A stretch of DNA of 64,000 nt from Pratylenchus scribneri (Eukaryota > Nematoda > Chromadorea > Rhabditida > Pratylenchidae), in NCBI GenBank assembly GCA_030063045.1, contig JAQSEB010000103.1:496001-560000 (forward strand), in the 5' to 3' direction. The notes under the pieces are model-generated. The model saw only the letters and a program-made list of their open reading frames with translations. It was not told the DNA's origin and did not search any database. Each line of letters opens with the position of its first letter. The stretch's first letter is position 1. Of the stretch, positions 1 to 13,900 are shown piece after piece. The translations under genes were made by a program, and so were the position numbers.

Positions 1-1489
1 CACAAGGACAAAGAGGATCCATTATTGCATGTTTACCAAAATACACAAGAAAAGTTGGACGCACTTGTGAAGGAATATAACAAGGAGAAAATAAAAGTGA
101 AATCATTGGAGCAGGATATTCATGATTTGTCGAGTGAATTTGAATTGGACAGGCTGGATTATTTGGAGACAATTCGCCGTCAGGATCAACAGCTAAAATT
201 GTACCAACAAATGTTGGAAAAATTGCAACCAGCAATCCGGAAAGATAGCAATTATGCAAATTTGGAGAGGATAAAGAAGGATGCACTGTGGAATGAGGAA
301 ACGGAAGTTTGGTCTTTGCCGGAATTGAATTTTCGTCAATCATTGCCGACAGCGAGTCCAGGTGGAATTTTTATTTAGGGCAAAGAAATTGAATGAAAAT
401 TTGGCACAGTTTCCCCCGGGGCGAGATTTGAATTGGACACAAAAGGCGATGAGCCGGAAGAGAATGGCGAATCCAGATTGAAAAAGAGGCTGGATGAGAG
501 TATGGACAAAGATTTTGTGCAAAATTATTTCAAGGTCCAATACAAATTGGCCATATTTAATTGAAAATCCCATTTTAGCCAATAACAAGGCAAACAATCC
601 TCGACAAATACAATCCAGAAAAGCACAAAGCTTGGGGTAAATATTTTATGTTTAATATAAATAATTATTATTCCTGTAAACTATTTAATTTTATTATCTG
701 ATTTTGAGAATAATGCAAAAAATAGGAAGATCGTTTTTTATTACTTTGTCAATGCCAATAATTCCTGAAAGGAAAAGGGGTCCTCCCTATTTGTCCTACT
801 GTACCCCCACTTCTTTGCCTACCCCGTCACCCGTCAATCAAATATTGCCCCAGTCTGCCTTTTTAACCCATCCTTTTCCTCTTCTAATTCTTTTTACACC
901 CTTCACATTTTTTATCATATTTTCCCGCACAAATATAATAAAGAATTTATCCCTATCCCTTTCATTGGGCCATTGGGGCTTAGTTATCCGGCGAAGACCC
1001 CGGGATGAGAACCTAATCCTAGCTCTCTCCCATACCACTTTTGCTTAAATTATGGTAATAATACATATTAGATAATAGCTTTTGAGCCAATTAACTTATA
1101 GAGTTTAATCTATAGATATAAAAATTAGTGCGAAAGATTAGTGGGGTATTGCCAATTGCGCAACTGGGCAGTCATTTTTGAAAATAGAATATACACCTGG
1201 GTTAGAGAAATGGGAACTAATTTAAAATATATTTTCAGCGGAACAGCGGAAAAAACAATTACTTAATGGAGTAATTTACACGGATGATATTGTATATAAT
1301 ACTAATGTTGGCGGAAATGGAGGGAAGAATGCTGGCAACAATTCCAACAACAAAACATCAAAGAAAGGGCCCCAAATATTGGTCGAAAATGGGACTGGAG
1401 GAAGTGGTGGATTAAGGCCACAAAGTGCAGTCCGAAAACCGCAACGATTGGAGGCACTAAATGTTCAGAGGAATAAATCATTTACTTGA
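1..1489 (+). CDS. klp-11: Kinesin-II motor subunit (KIF3B/KIF3C type), C-terminal part, frame-disrupted
   Basis: Only the stalk end and tail are in the window; the motor lies upstream. Reading from base 1, a coiled coil is followed by the kinesin-2 signature RKDSNYANLERIKKDALWNE and then W-LPEL. Further exons (about 376-534, 585-642 and 1239-1489) carry QNYFK, RQTILDKYNPEKHKAW and a C-terminus with RPQSAVRKPQRLEALNV, resembling the KIF3B/3C ending. The family drives anterograde intraflagellar transport in cilia. Frame is lost twice: the first exon runs into a stop at 376-378, and the frame shifts again at a C5G4 run near 411-421. Either the assembly has indels or this copy is damaged. The stop is TGA at 1487-1489. 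The gene converges on unc-44. The family is clear; KIF3B versus KIF17 is less certain. Confidence 0.65.
747..1045 (+). mobile_element. Dispersed ~300-bp element, family 1 (copy 1 of 4)
   Basis: It begins TGTCAATGCCAATAATTCC and includes a pyrimidine-rich stretch with TACTGTACCCCCACTT, then GTCAATCAAATATTGCCCC, and ends around a TCATTGGGCCATTGGGGCTTAG segment. Related copies lie at 31445-31745 (reverse), 45168-45495 and 46595-46905. It sits inside the last kinesin intron. No coding capacity is seen. It is probably a non-autonomous transposon; the class is unknown. Confidence 0.7.
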
Positions 1490-1952
1490 ACATTTATGGT
1501 AAAAGTGATCCATTTTACGGGATATTTTAATCCGAATGTGAATGAATTTAATTTAATTAATTATTATTATTGTATATTTTTCCTTCCATACAATTCTTCA
1601 AATTTGTGATTTTTCATTCTACATTTTATCTTTTCAAAATTAAAAAATAACCGCATTTGCAATGGGCAAAAAATATTTTAAATTATTAAAAGCAAATGTT
1701 GAAGTAACAAAAAAATGACTATAAAATATTTGATGGGATTAGGAGATTCATGAATATATTTTAATAACAAAAATTGGTCTAAAATGTGGGGATGGGTGGA
1801 AATGGAATTTGTTCGGAATGTTTTCAAAAATTGAAGAAGCAAAATGAGCGATTTTTGAAAAGAGAGAGAGCAAATTTGGGCATTAGCGAATAAATCGCTA
1901 AATAACTAATAATTTAATACTTAATATTATAAATGATGGCAAAACACGGTGT
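1490..1952. other. Convergent intergenic spacer between kinesin and unc-44 3' ends
   Basis: This 463-bp AT-rich spacer separates the two converging stop codons. It must hold both 3' UTRs; AATAAA occurs near 1888 on the + strand. No other feature is seen. Confidence 0.6.
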
Positions 1953-4900
1953 TCAATGGACAATTTCTCGCTCAACAATTGTCCGGACACGTGTCACATT
2001 TCCCTCCTCATCGGTGGTTTCCAATTCGGCCGCATCGCCTCGACCCTCCAAAATGGCTTGCACTCTTTGTTCATCCTATGTAAAAATGTGAATATAATTT
2101 GACATTTGTCCCTAAAATGCCAACCTCAGTTCCCACAAATCGAACACGACTGTGGATTGGATCTCGAACACTGCAAGAATGAAATTGACGGAAATGAGAA
2201 TATGGCTTGTGGAACAAACCGTGTGATTGCCGTTCGAATTAGCCTTTCTTCTTTTCCATCCGTTGGATTGATTCGAACCGTTTCGAATGTGGTATGTTCC
2301 GCATCATCTTCATCGTCTTCTGGAGCCGATGGTGAACCATTGCCATTTCCCCTTGTCGGAATATTCAGTGCATGAACTTCAAAAAGAATTGAATAAAAAT
2401 TCAATTTATAAATTTGTTTTAACCACCTTTAATCATCGTTTCGGATTGTTGTTGTTCCTCCCCTTTTAAATTTATTTCCTGTTGCTGTTCTTCCAATGAA
2501 TCCGTTTCATCTTTCTCAATTTCTTCACTTTTTCCCATCACATTGGCCAATTCCAATGAATCAACACTTGTTTCCATTTTTTGGCCCTCGTGTTGGATGA
2601 AATGGACTGAAAATGGTTTTTCCACTTCCAAACTATCAGCCGAACTCAACATTATAGTTTCGGCTGCTAAATATTATAAAATATGATTAAATTCTTTCGG
2701 ACATTTTTAAATATTCTAACCTTGTTCCACCAATAATTCCTCCTTTTTCCCTTCAATTTCTTCTTCCTTCATTCCCCTTCCTTCTTCTTCTTCATCTTCC
2801 TCATCTTCCCGTGTGCTCATCCTCTCCAATTCATCATCATTTTCTTCTTCATCTTCCAATTTGTGTCTAACATCCTCTTCCAATGCTCCTTCCTCTGATT
2901 CCTCCCGAATATCGCTCAATATCATAATTTCATCGCCAATCCCAACTGCCTCCCTCACTTCCTTTTCCAATTGTTCAAATTCAGTCAATGAAGAGATTGA
3001 ACCAGAAATTGACTCAGCTATTAATAAAATCATTTTAATAAAATGTCCATTATCACCAGGGATGGCATCGATGTTTCAAAAAATATCGAAAATCGAAATT
3101 TCGAAGGGTTAAAAATTTTTCGAAATTGAAATTTCTGAAGGGTCAAAAATTTTTTGAAAATCGAAATTTCGAAAGGTCAAAATTGTTCGAAAATCGAAAT
3201 TTCGAAAGGTTAAAAATTTTCGAAAATCAATGTCATCTCTGTCCCTGATCATCATTTACCCGAACCCCTGGTTGCTGTAATTGCAGCTGCTGCCGCACTC
3301 AAATGTGTTGGCATTTCTTCTTTCCTTTCATCCACTTTCATCATCAATTCCTCATCATTTTCCCCTCCTTCTCCTTCATCTTGTCCAATTATTTCTTGTT
3401 CAATTCGTTCAAATTCAAGTAAACTTCCTTCTGCCGATTCGCCACCTCCATTTCCGGCATGCACCGATGATGATGTGCTTCGTCTCTTTTTGGCTGGTGA
3501 AGAGCCAATTGAATTGCTGCCAGCGCCTCCACTCGACGCAGAATCACCTTCTTGTTGATGAAGAATATCTTCTTCTGGCACCAAATTGCCCGATGCCATC
3601 ATTTGTTCATGAATTTTTTCCAATTCGTCCGGCGGACTTTGAATCCTCTGTAGGACAATTGGATGGGGCAATTCCTCACTTTCTTCACCCAAATCCAGAA
3701 CATCCTCCGGCATTTTGGTGAATCCTTTAAATGTCAAAATATCAAAAAATATTTAAATGAATTTTGTTACCTTCATCCATTAAAATTAGACTCTCTTCCA
3801 TTTCATTCTTTTTTGCTTCAATCATTATTGAACTATCTCCAACTTTTTCAATTTCTTTTAATTGTGGTGGAGTCGGTGCCGCCGGCGGGGGAATTGGTGA
3901 TTTTGGCCGATGAACGGGTGTTGAAAGGGCCAAAAATGATTTGGAAGGTCCAGCTGGTTCGGATGAAGTGGATAAAGCTGGTTGAGGGGATTCTGGTTCA
4001 TCAGGAACAATATCATCATCTTCCTCTTCTTCAAATTTCTCATCATCCTCTTCCTCATCATCATTTCCTCCAAGTTGCAATTTGACCAATTCTTCATCTT
4101 CTTCTTCCTCCTCTTCTTCATCCTTAATTTAATCTTTTTCTTCATAACTTTCTTCTTTTTCAATTCTAATTTCGGATTTTATCATTTCCGATTGAGATGG
4201 TTCTATTTGTGCCATTTCCGGTGGCAATTCCTCCACCGGATATTGTGGCTTTTCTTTCCCTTGTTCACCTTCAACCAATTCCCAATCATCGCTGACTGGT
4301 TCCGGACTTGCTTCTGCTGCACTGATTCCTCCTTCCTCATCCATTAAAACTTCTTCCCCACTATTCTCTTCTTCATCATCATCAGGAGTGGGAACACCTT
4401 CTTCCAATACTCGATTGATCACATCTTCAACAAGCAATTCCGCTTGTCTGGCTGTCACCATTCCTAATGCTGTTGTTTCCTCTTTATTTCGTATTTCGTC
4501 CAAATTTTTTAATTTTTTCTCATCAATTTCTTCCGTTTTATTCTGATATTCTGGTTCATCGCCTTTCTGATCTTCTGATTTTTCTTCCATTTCTTCGACT
4601 TTTTTCTGCTCTTCCTGCGCGGGAAGATCAACAATTTGTGCCGAAAATTGAGGATGTTCTTCTCCACTTTCAGAGAATATTTCGCCTTCAATTTTGTTTT
4701 CTTTCTTCTCAACTAATTCTTCTTCTTTTTTCCCAATTTGTTCCTCTGATTCAAATTCTCCCATTCCGCGTTCAAAACTTAAAAAAGTAATATTTATAGT
4801 TTAGTTAAAATCCGAAAATTTACTTTTCCATTTGAGGTTTCCCTTCCATTGGCACAAATTCTTGGCTTTCAGCTAATTCAAATTCATCATTTTTATTCCT

Positions 4901-7900
4901 TCCTTCTTCCTCCATTTCATCTTCTTCCATTTCTTGATGCTTTTTTGGTGAATGTCCTTCCTCATCAAAATGCATGTCCATCGTTTCTTTCACATCAATT
5001 TCAACTGGTTCAGATTCTACCAACAAATCTTCCTCTTTTCCATCTTCTTTCATTTCTGTATCAATTCTCACATCCATTTGTGTTTGAACTTCCCCAGGGG
5101 ACTTTCCTTCTTTTTCTACAATCGACGTGAATTCGGATTCATAAATTGGCTCTCTAGGGTATTCTTCTTCCCTTTGGACGATTGAGGTGGATTCTGATTC
5201 ATGAATTGGCTCCACAAATTTCTCAATTAATATTCTCTCTTCAATTTCATGAGGCTCAATTTCCACATTTCCCACAATTTCGGGTTGTTCCTTTTTTGCC
5301 TTTACGAAATCTTCAATTTCTTTTTGTTCCATCAATTCATCAGTGGGTTTAACTTCTTCAATTAATTCAGATTCCTCCTTTTCCTCAATATCTTTATCTG
5401 TATCTTCTTCCTTTTCCATCGATTCCCGTCTTATTTCAATATTAATTGGCGAAGGCGACATTGCTGCCGGTGAGCCAATTGTGGATGATTTCTCGTCCAA
5501 ACTTTTCCATCTTGCCGCATTCATCACCGGCGATGTTGGTGTCTTAAAAATAATAATAAATACTAAATAGTATATGATATTACAAACAATTTCGGAAATT
5601 GGAAATTACGGGAATTGACTAGGTGTTGGACTAGAAAATTTTGGAAATCTCTGTTTCTAAACTTCCTACCGAGAATGCGACTCGGCATGGTCGATTTAGT
5701 CTATGAAATTTCATTTTCATAACGGTATGACTTATGTTTTGAAAAGCTAAACTGTTGATTTGAACCTAAACCGGTTTGGTTTACTAATTTTTTTCAAGAC
5801 TTATTTCGGATAATAAATTGAAATTTCATAGACTAAATCGACTATGCCGATGCCGAGTCATAGTCGATTGATCCCATCTCAAGTCTATGAGTTTTCTAGT
5901 CAAGCAAAGAATTCCAAAATAGTCCAGCCCAAATCTAGCTAATTCCGGAAATGTTCAATTTCCTCAGTAATAGATATATTTAATTAAATATTTCTGACTT
6001 GTTCATCCATTGCACTTTGTTCAGCAACAACAATTGTCTCTTCTGGGAGATCAGCAGAAGAAGATGCTCCTCCTCCGTACAATGAACGGGTTCTGCCTTC
6101 CTCCAAAAGCATTTCCGGTCTATGAATCACCGTATGTGTACTCGATCGTTCATCATCCTCTGTTTCTAAACCTCCAATGCTTTCTTCACTTTGAAGTGGA
6201 GAAAGTGGCGGTGGAAACTTTTGAGGCCTTTCCGGTTCAATTTGCTTAAATTCATTTCCATGTGCAACCATTTTATTCTCTTCTTCAGCGGATTTTTGAT
6301 CATTTCCATTGTCGGAAGTCAATTCTTCTTTTGGCTTTTCCATAGTTTCCAATTCAATTTGACTTTTTATTTCCGATGTATTGGGCACATCTCCATTGGG
6401 CATTTCATTTAATTTTTCCATTTCTTCTTCTTTTGATTGGACAATTTCGATTTCTTCATTTTCCCTTCCAATAAACCACGGGATTCCTCCCATTATTGGC
6501 CCAATTGCTGAAATACTTTCCAATGTTTCTTGGTCAATTTCTTCTTCTGGCCAAAATAGGGCCTTCTTTTCAGCCAATTCTTCCTCTTCATATGCACACC
6601 TTTCAATTGGCACCTTATCAAGCCAAATTGTTGATGGCATTTCCCTTTTTTCTGGTTGCATTTCATGGACTATTTCAATTTGTTTTTCCTGAGGAATTTC
6701 TTCAAATTGTTTTTCCTGAGGAATTTCTTCAAATTGTTTTTCCTGATGAGGAATTTCTTCAAATTTCTTCTCTTCTTCTTTTTTAAATTCTTCTTCCTCT
6801 CCTCCCTTCTCTTCTTCATCATCATCATCTGGTTCAACAACTTAACAAAAACAATTTTTAATTATTCATAATATAATTAATATAATTTTCTCACTTTTTA
6901 TTTCAATATTTTGGTTCGGTTCCACCGTTTGAACATTCAATCCAGTTGTCACAAATAATTCTGGTCTTCCTTCTCTTTCCAATTGTTCCTCAATTGCCTC
7001 CGGTTCTTTATGAATTTCTGCCACTTTTTCGCCAATTTCTTCCTCAATTACAGGTCTATTTGTGTCCATTGAAATTCGCCTGAATTTCATTGGTTCTTCT
7101 TCCACAATTTCAATTATTTCTGGTTGAATTTGTTGTTTTGGCTCCATTTCTGTTTCTTCAATTTGTTGTTCAACTATTTTTGGTTCCAATTCTTCTGATT
7201 CTTCAATTTGTTGTTCAACTATTTTTGGTTCCAATTCTTCTGATTCTTCAATTTGTTGTTCAACTATTTTTGGTTCCAATTCTTCTGATTCTTCAATTTG
7301 TTGTTCAACTATTTTTGGTTCCAATTCTTCTGATTCTTCAATTTGTTGTTCAACTATTTTTGGTTCCAATTCTTCTGATTCTTCAATTTGTTGTTCAACT
7401 ATTTTTGGTTCCAATTCTTCTGATTCTTCAATTTGTTGTTCAACTATTTTTGGTTCCAATTCTTCTGATTCTTCAATTTGCTGTTCAACTATTTTTGGTT
7501 CCATTTCCGCATCTCCCAAATATTCCTCCCTTTCTTGTTGTTCATTTGTTGCAATTATTTCTGCCCCAAATGGCATATATTGTCCACTTTGTTCCCTCCT
7601 TTTCCCATCTTCTATTTTCTTCAAATCTTCTTCTTCAATTTCCTTTTCTTCCTCGTCAAATCTCCTCTCGGATTCAATCGGCTTTTCCTCTGTTTCGATG
7701 TTTTTGGCTTCATCTTCTTTCATAGGACTTTCGGGCGGTGATGGCTCATGGACGGCCGATGGTGGTTCAATGCTAATTATAATTGGTTCACTCAAATATT
7801 TTTGTTGCTTTTGTTGATTTTCAATTTCCGCAATTCCCATAATTGGTGCCGTATCCAACTGTTTAACAATTTTATTTATGATAAATCATTCAAATAATTA

Positions 7901-10900
7901 CTTTTTCAATATGTCCAAATGAGGCTGGCTCTATTTCCGGATGACTTTCCTGGTGTGAAATTACCATTTCAGGACCAACTTCGATCTGAAAAATATAAAA
8001 ATCAAATAAATTAACAAAATTGGTAGACAAACAATTTCCATATGCCCAATTGTTGTTGGCTGTTGTGGTTGGCTTTCCTCCGTTTCTGCCATCATCACCA
8101 CCTCTTTTGGGGCCATATCTATCTGAAATTGCAGTTTTAATAATAAATAATTCATTTAATTTGCTCACAATTTCCTCATTCCTTTCCAATTGTTTTTCCC
8201 CTCTTTCTTCCTTCTCAAAAATGTTTAAATCTGGTTCTTCCATTGTTGGACTTTTTTCTTCCACAATTTTTACATCTTCTCCACTCATTTCCGGTTGTCT
8301 TTCCAACATAATTGTGGTGGCCACATTCACATCCGATTTAATATTTTCATCCTTTTCCCTTGTTGGCGATGGCAATGGACTTCTAGTTGGAATTCGGCTT
8401 GGTGATTTTCGTGCCTCCTCCTCCTCACGTTGTTGTTCTTCTTCACGTTTTTTGCCCGGTGGACTAACCATTGAAGGCCCTTTCCAGCCAAATCTTTTTT
8501 TGGCTGCTTCTTCGGCCTCTTCTTTTGATTTCATTGACTCAAATCTGGCAACTTTTTCTTTGACACTTCCGGCCGACGATGTTGAAGTAGACAATGACAA
8601 AGAAAGTGAAGCATCTTAAATTATTTAAAATGCTCAAAAATTGTATAATATTATTATTTATTTATTTTTCGACTGATGAAAAAACATAATGGGAAAAATA
8701 ATTATTTCTACTTTAGAAATGGTACCAAATAAAGACTAAATAATGAAAATTATTCCCTGTTTGAAAGAATGTGCATAAATAATAAAATTCTATCAATTCA
8801 CAAACCATAATAAAATTACATATATAATATAGGCAATAAAGACTTTATTTATTCATTTCAAAGAGGGGAGGAAGACTACAACAAAATAGTAGGATTGATA
8901 AATGATAAAATAAGATTGAAATAAGTCGATGTATTTTGTATATCCAATGAAATCATTCTCCAATCCATTCCTCCAATCAGATTCTTTGTACCGTAATTAT
9001 TTTCTCGATGCCAGTGGGCGTTGTTTTTTGCGTTGTTGAAAAAGAAGGATAGCCATTGTGATATTGCTGGAAGCCTAAATCATCAAGGAAGGGAAAATAA
9101 AATGAAGGGAAAATGACGGCAAAGAGGACAAATGAATACGATAAAAAAGGAAAGGAAAGGGACAATACGGTAGCTTAAAAATTATGGGAAGAGTTGGTTA
9201 AAGTCAAAAAAACACATCAATCTTGGTTGGTTAAAACATTTATTTGTTATATAGGTTTAATGAGTGATATTGATTAGAATACCGATTACAATCAAATAAA
9301 TTAAATTCCATGGAAAATGACCCCAAAATTAAATGCACATAAATTTATAAGAATGCCAAAATGAAGCATTAAATTCCGATGATATATTTTGCACGAATTC
9401 ATTATAAAAATATATTATTTACCTTCTTTTTGGGGTGTTGGCCCAGTGGATTTTAATTTGATTTCATGCGAAGATTTTGTGCCCGGTGCTGGGACACCGG
9501 CCATGGGCAAATCATCCAATCCTTTAATAACCAATAAATCCATCAAAAATCAGAATTCCCCCAATCAAAATTCCAAAATCCAAATAGACCGATTGCCTCG
9601 CAAAAAAAATAAATTTATTTCCAAAAAAGCAAATTTATTAAAAATGGGTACAATTTTGGCAATATTTAATTAAAATCGTTGCTTATGAAAAAACATTAAG
9701 CGAATTGTGGTTGTGGTGGATTAATTGATTAATTAATATTCAAAAGTGAATGAATTAATAAATTTGGAGAGAGGTAAAAGCGCAGAAAAAACATAAATTT
9801 AGAAATTGAAATTAAGATGAATAGAATTGATTGATAATATCTGTAAAAAAGACTGAAAAAACACCAAAAAAAAAAACCAGTCAAAAAATCACCACAAAAT
9901 TTTAATTAAAATTTGTGCTTGGCAATCGGTCGATTAGGAGGAGGAAAAAGAAGTTGGTGGCACCCTTTGAGGGCATTTTAGGGTAAACCTTGTGCTCGGG
10001 ATTGGCTCATTGTGACCACATGGGTGCGTTTTTTGCTGATCATTTTTGTGCCTTCATCCAATGGGAATGATTCCTCAACCATTTCACTTTTTTGCACATC
10101 TGCGACGGCGAATCATTTTTAGGGTGAATATTTTAAATTTTTATTCATTTTTATACCCACCAGGTGGCCCTCTACGTGCCCATTCCTCCTCCTCCTCCGG
10201 TGGCGGATGTTCTTCTTGTTGTTTTTCGGCTTCTTCTGCCAATTTATTGGCGCCTATAAATTTGCCGAATTCAGACAAAAAATTTGAGTGGAAAATTTTC
10301 AGAAAAATGGGCAAAAAAAATGTAGAGCCGCCGTCGCCGCTCATTTTTAAGAAGCAAATCAAAACAAAAAAAGCGAAGGGAAAATATTCAAAAAATAACA
10401 TAATTCACCAAAAAACAACAACAAAATGTGCAAATTTAATATCAAAATTTAGTGCAAAATTTGACGGCTTCAATTTTGAAGAATGCCACCCAAAACCCTT
10501 ACTGATTTTTGCCATCAATTTTCTCTGTAGATCCATCAATTTGTCAACTTCCAATCCAACCATTCCCGGTGTTTCCTGTTCAATTTTTTCGGTTCAATTC
10601 TTCATTATATTTAATTTACTGTTTCATATTGTTGTTTTGTTGTGGTCGTCTTTCGGACACTGCTCACTGTGATTTGTAAATCTGCGTCCGGATGTTGTGC
10701 CGCAAGGAATGTTGACAGCTTTTCGGTTAATTCCGGATCCTCTGGCAATTGTAGGCCGGCAGCCTCGACGGACATTTCAGCTTCTTAAATTCCTCATCCA
10801 AATTCCCCACTAATTTTGCCTAAATAAAACCAAGTGCGCGAAGTCGTTCCATAACCGAGGGTCTTTTTGTTTGTTGAGGAGAGGATGTTTTTGGTGGATC

Positions 10901-13900
10901 ATTTTGTTTTGATTGTTGTTGTTTTGGCTGATCCAATTTGATTGGAATGTTGACCGATTGATGCATTTTATTTTATTTTATTTGGCCGGAAAAAGGAATG
11001 TTATGGGATAAAGGAAAAGTAGAAATGCTTGGCCAATATATTACCCCTCCCTTCTCCCTACATCTAATCGATCAGAGAGGGACGGAATAATGGAGGTCCA
11101 GATCAGATCGACCAGCGGCGGCGGTGGGATTTTCATTCACAAATGAACAATTGTTTCTGTGGCCAACACATTTTCCCTCGCTTCCTTCCTTCTTTCTTTT
11201 CAACTCAAATTTCTAGCTTATCCTCCCATTGGCCAATGTCCCTGATTCATTTTAATCCCCCTCACCCATTGCCAGCACCAAAATAGGTTTACGCAACAAA
11301 AATAAAAACCAAACACAAAACAATTTTTTACTAAATTAAAAATATTATGTGGGAATTGACAATTGCATTTTGCTGGGTTTAATATTTTTTGAATGACTGT
11401 GCAATAACCAAAAAAAAGATGGAACTTAAAATATGATAGAAAATTGGTGGGGCATTTTAGCATAAAAATGAGGAATATTGTTTTCAAACCACAAAACAAA
11501 ACAAAAATTATGAATAAATGAAATAAAGAAAAAGAAAAAGAAATGAAGAGTTTAGAATGAGATTTTGGCGGAGTTGAAGTGGATAAAAAAATGAGAATTA
11601 TAATTGAAACTAATTATTAAAATAAGTATTTTAATTAATATGAAAGGAGGCAAGTTTGAGGGGAAGGAGGCAAGGTTAAAATGAATGTTAAGCAATTTTA
11701 GTAAAATTGTGGGAATTGACTTTGAGGGATTTAAAGCAAATTTGGCTTTTTTGAATTAATTTGGACGGTTTAATTGACTATAAAATAAAAAGGGATATAT
11801 TTTGGCTATAATAATTTGGTAATTGACTGAATCTAAAATAAAAAGCAGCAACTAATTTGGTTTAAATAATTTTGACTGATGATAATGAATTAGAGGAAAA
11901 AAGTGCGATGAATTAAGGATGCGCAGAATTTGTGTTTGTGATAATAAAAAGTGGAAGGGATTTTGTGTGGAAGCGGCGACGGACGACAAAATAAAATAAA
12001 ATATTATTCAGAAATTGGCGAGCCTGGTCGGCTTCCACCATGTTTTCGGCCTCCTCCTCTTTCTTCATCACCACCTTGTTCCGTGCCACTTGTTTGTTCT
12101 CCTTCCTCACTTGCCGCTTCATATCCCCTTTCGGCATGATGTTCGGCTGGAGCCGACAAAATACTGCTTTCCGTTGTTGTTGTGCTTTTTTGCAATTGTT
12201 CCTGTGGTTCATATTCCTCAATTTGGGGTTGTTCTTGTTGCTCTTCTTCATGGATAATTACTGAGCCTAAAATCAGAGTTGCTAATTTGTCCAAAAATCA
12301 TCTATTTTCTGCTGGTACTTATCGATTATCTTAGATTTTGAAAAAAAGGTCCCCTCCTTAAGGGTGATTAGGATTAGGGATACATGAGATGATAGCTTAT
12401 CCCTGAATGACCCTAACCCTATACCGGATGATCCTAAGGGTCACCTACACTTTCCCCCGTTAACCAAAAAAAATTGTATACGGATAACCGATAAGTACCC
12501 ATTTCACTTTTTTTACCTCCACTTCCTTGGCTTGGTTCCCTTTGAATTTCCTCTTCTTCTTTTGTAATTTCTTCTGCCGGCACTTGATGTTCAGTGCTAA
12601 TCAACGTTGTCGTTTGTACTGTGGTTTGTTCAACGGGAATTCCCTGCTCATCCACTCCGATCAAATGCCGTTGTTCCCCATCAATTATCATCGCCTCACG
12701 GCTTCTGGCCATTCTGTCCCTTTCCTCCTCCTCGGCCATTGCATCCCATTGGGCCATTTCCCTCTCATTCAATGGTTGATCATGTTTTTGCACTTCCCTA
12801 TGTTGTACCTTCATTAAAAATAAACAATTATCTCATCAATAATATTCCCCCATTTTACTTCTGCCCCATCACGGAATATTTGCTGCGTAATTCGTTCATC
12901 AACCACCGGCTCATTCGCCCCCTCCGAATGATGAACATATCGCTATAAATATAAATGAATGAATGTTTTGGCCTTATATTTTCTTACTTCAGTTCTAGTC
13001 ACAATTGTTTCCACATTTGATAATGGCTCTTCTGGGACTGGAGCAGCGGCGGATGAAGACGTTGGAGAGATGCCAAAAGTGGAGGAAATTGCTGAAAATG
13101 GAATAAAAGAATGGAAATATGGAAGTGGGCACAATTATATTTTAATGAAAATGGCACACAATAAGCTAATGAAAAATGCAAAATAATAAGAATTTGGTTT
13201 AAAAATATATAAAAAAAAAATAACAAATAAAACAATATAAATTCACAAATAGGACAATAATACATAAATGAAACGATAACGAATAAAAATACAAAGGATT
13301 ATTTTGCAAAAAAAAGACAATTATATTATTATTTTATTTATTATTTTACATTATTATTTTTATTAATATTTTGTAAACATTTTATGATTCTCACAGTGAA
13401 AAGAAATAATATTTATTAAAAATAAAATTATGTTAAGAAAAGCAACATTTGCACCAAAGCAAAGAAAAAGCACCCATAAAAGAACAAAAAAACGTGCAAG
13501 GAAATTCCCTTTTTATATAAAAATGTTTATAATACTCACGTGTTGAGCTCAATGCAGTCGCCTGCTGTGCCTGATGCGCAATTGGGGCACCCAAACTGCT
13601 TTTGCTTGAGAATTCCCTTCTCAATATGGGGGTGCCACCTTGGCTTGCCCTCCATCCATCTGTCCCCATTCCATCATCACCTATTCCCGGTGGATTATTC
13701 ATCCGCTGGACAATATCATCACGGCCAATTTGCCTCAAAGCTTGTTCCAAATCATGTTCTGTAATTCAATGAAATGAAAATTAGATCACAGGTGGAATTG
13801 GCTCTGACCATTTGCCTCTGTTCCTTTGAGGAATATCCAAATTTTTAGCACTGAGATTGGCTCTTGCCCACTGCCCGAATTCATTTCCCGGCGAATTTGA

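Larger units (their letters stand above)
1953..8614 (-). other. Acidic low-complexity C-terminal tail of unc-44
   Basis: About a dozen exons (8162-8614, 6888-7858, 5990-6840, 4824-5543, 4130-4780, 3742-4125, 3256-3725, 2720-3020, 2420-2665, 2110-2375, 1953-2080 and small ones near 7920-8130) are dominated by Glu, Ile, Pro and Lys with no recognised fold. Unlike the single giant exons of vertebrate and insect ankyrins, this tail is divided by many introns. It contains in-frame tandem repeats. Confidence 0.8.

Noticed and set aside
7090..7725. 211-residue + strand ORF of Leu/Val repeats
   Set aside because: Antisense shadow of the unc-44 tail repeats.
10046..10672. 208-residue + strand ORF
   Set aside because: Antisense to several phase-consistent minus-strand exons.
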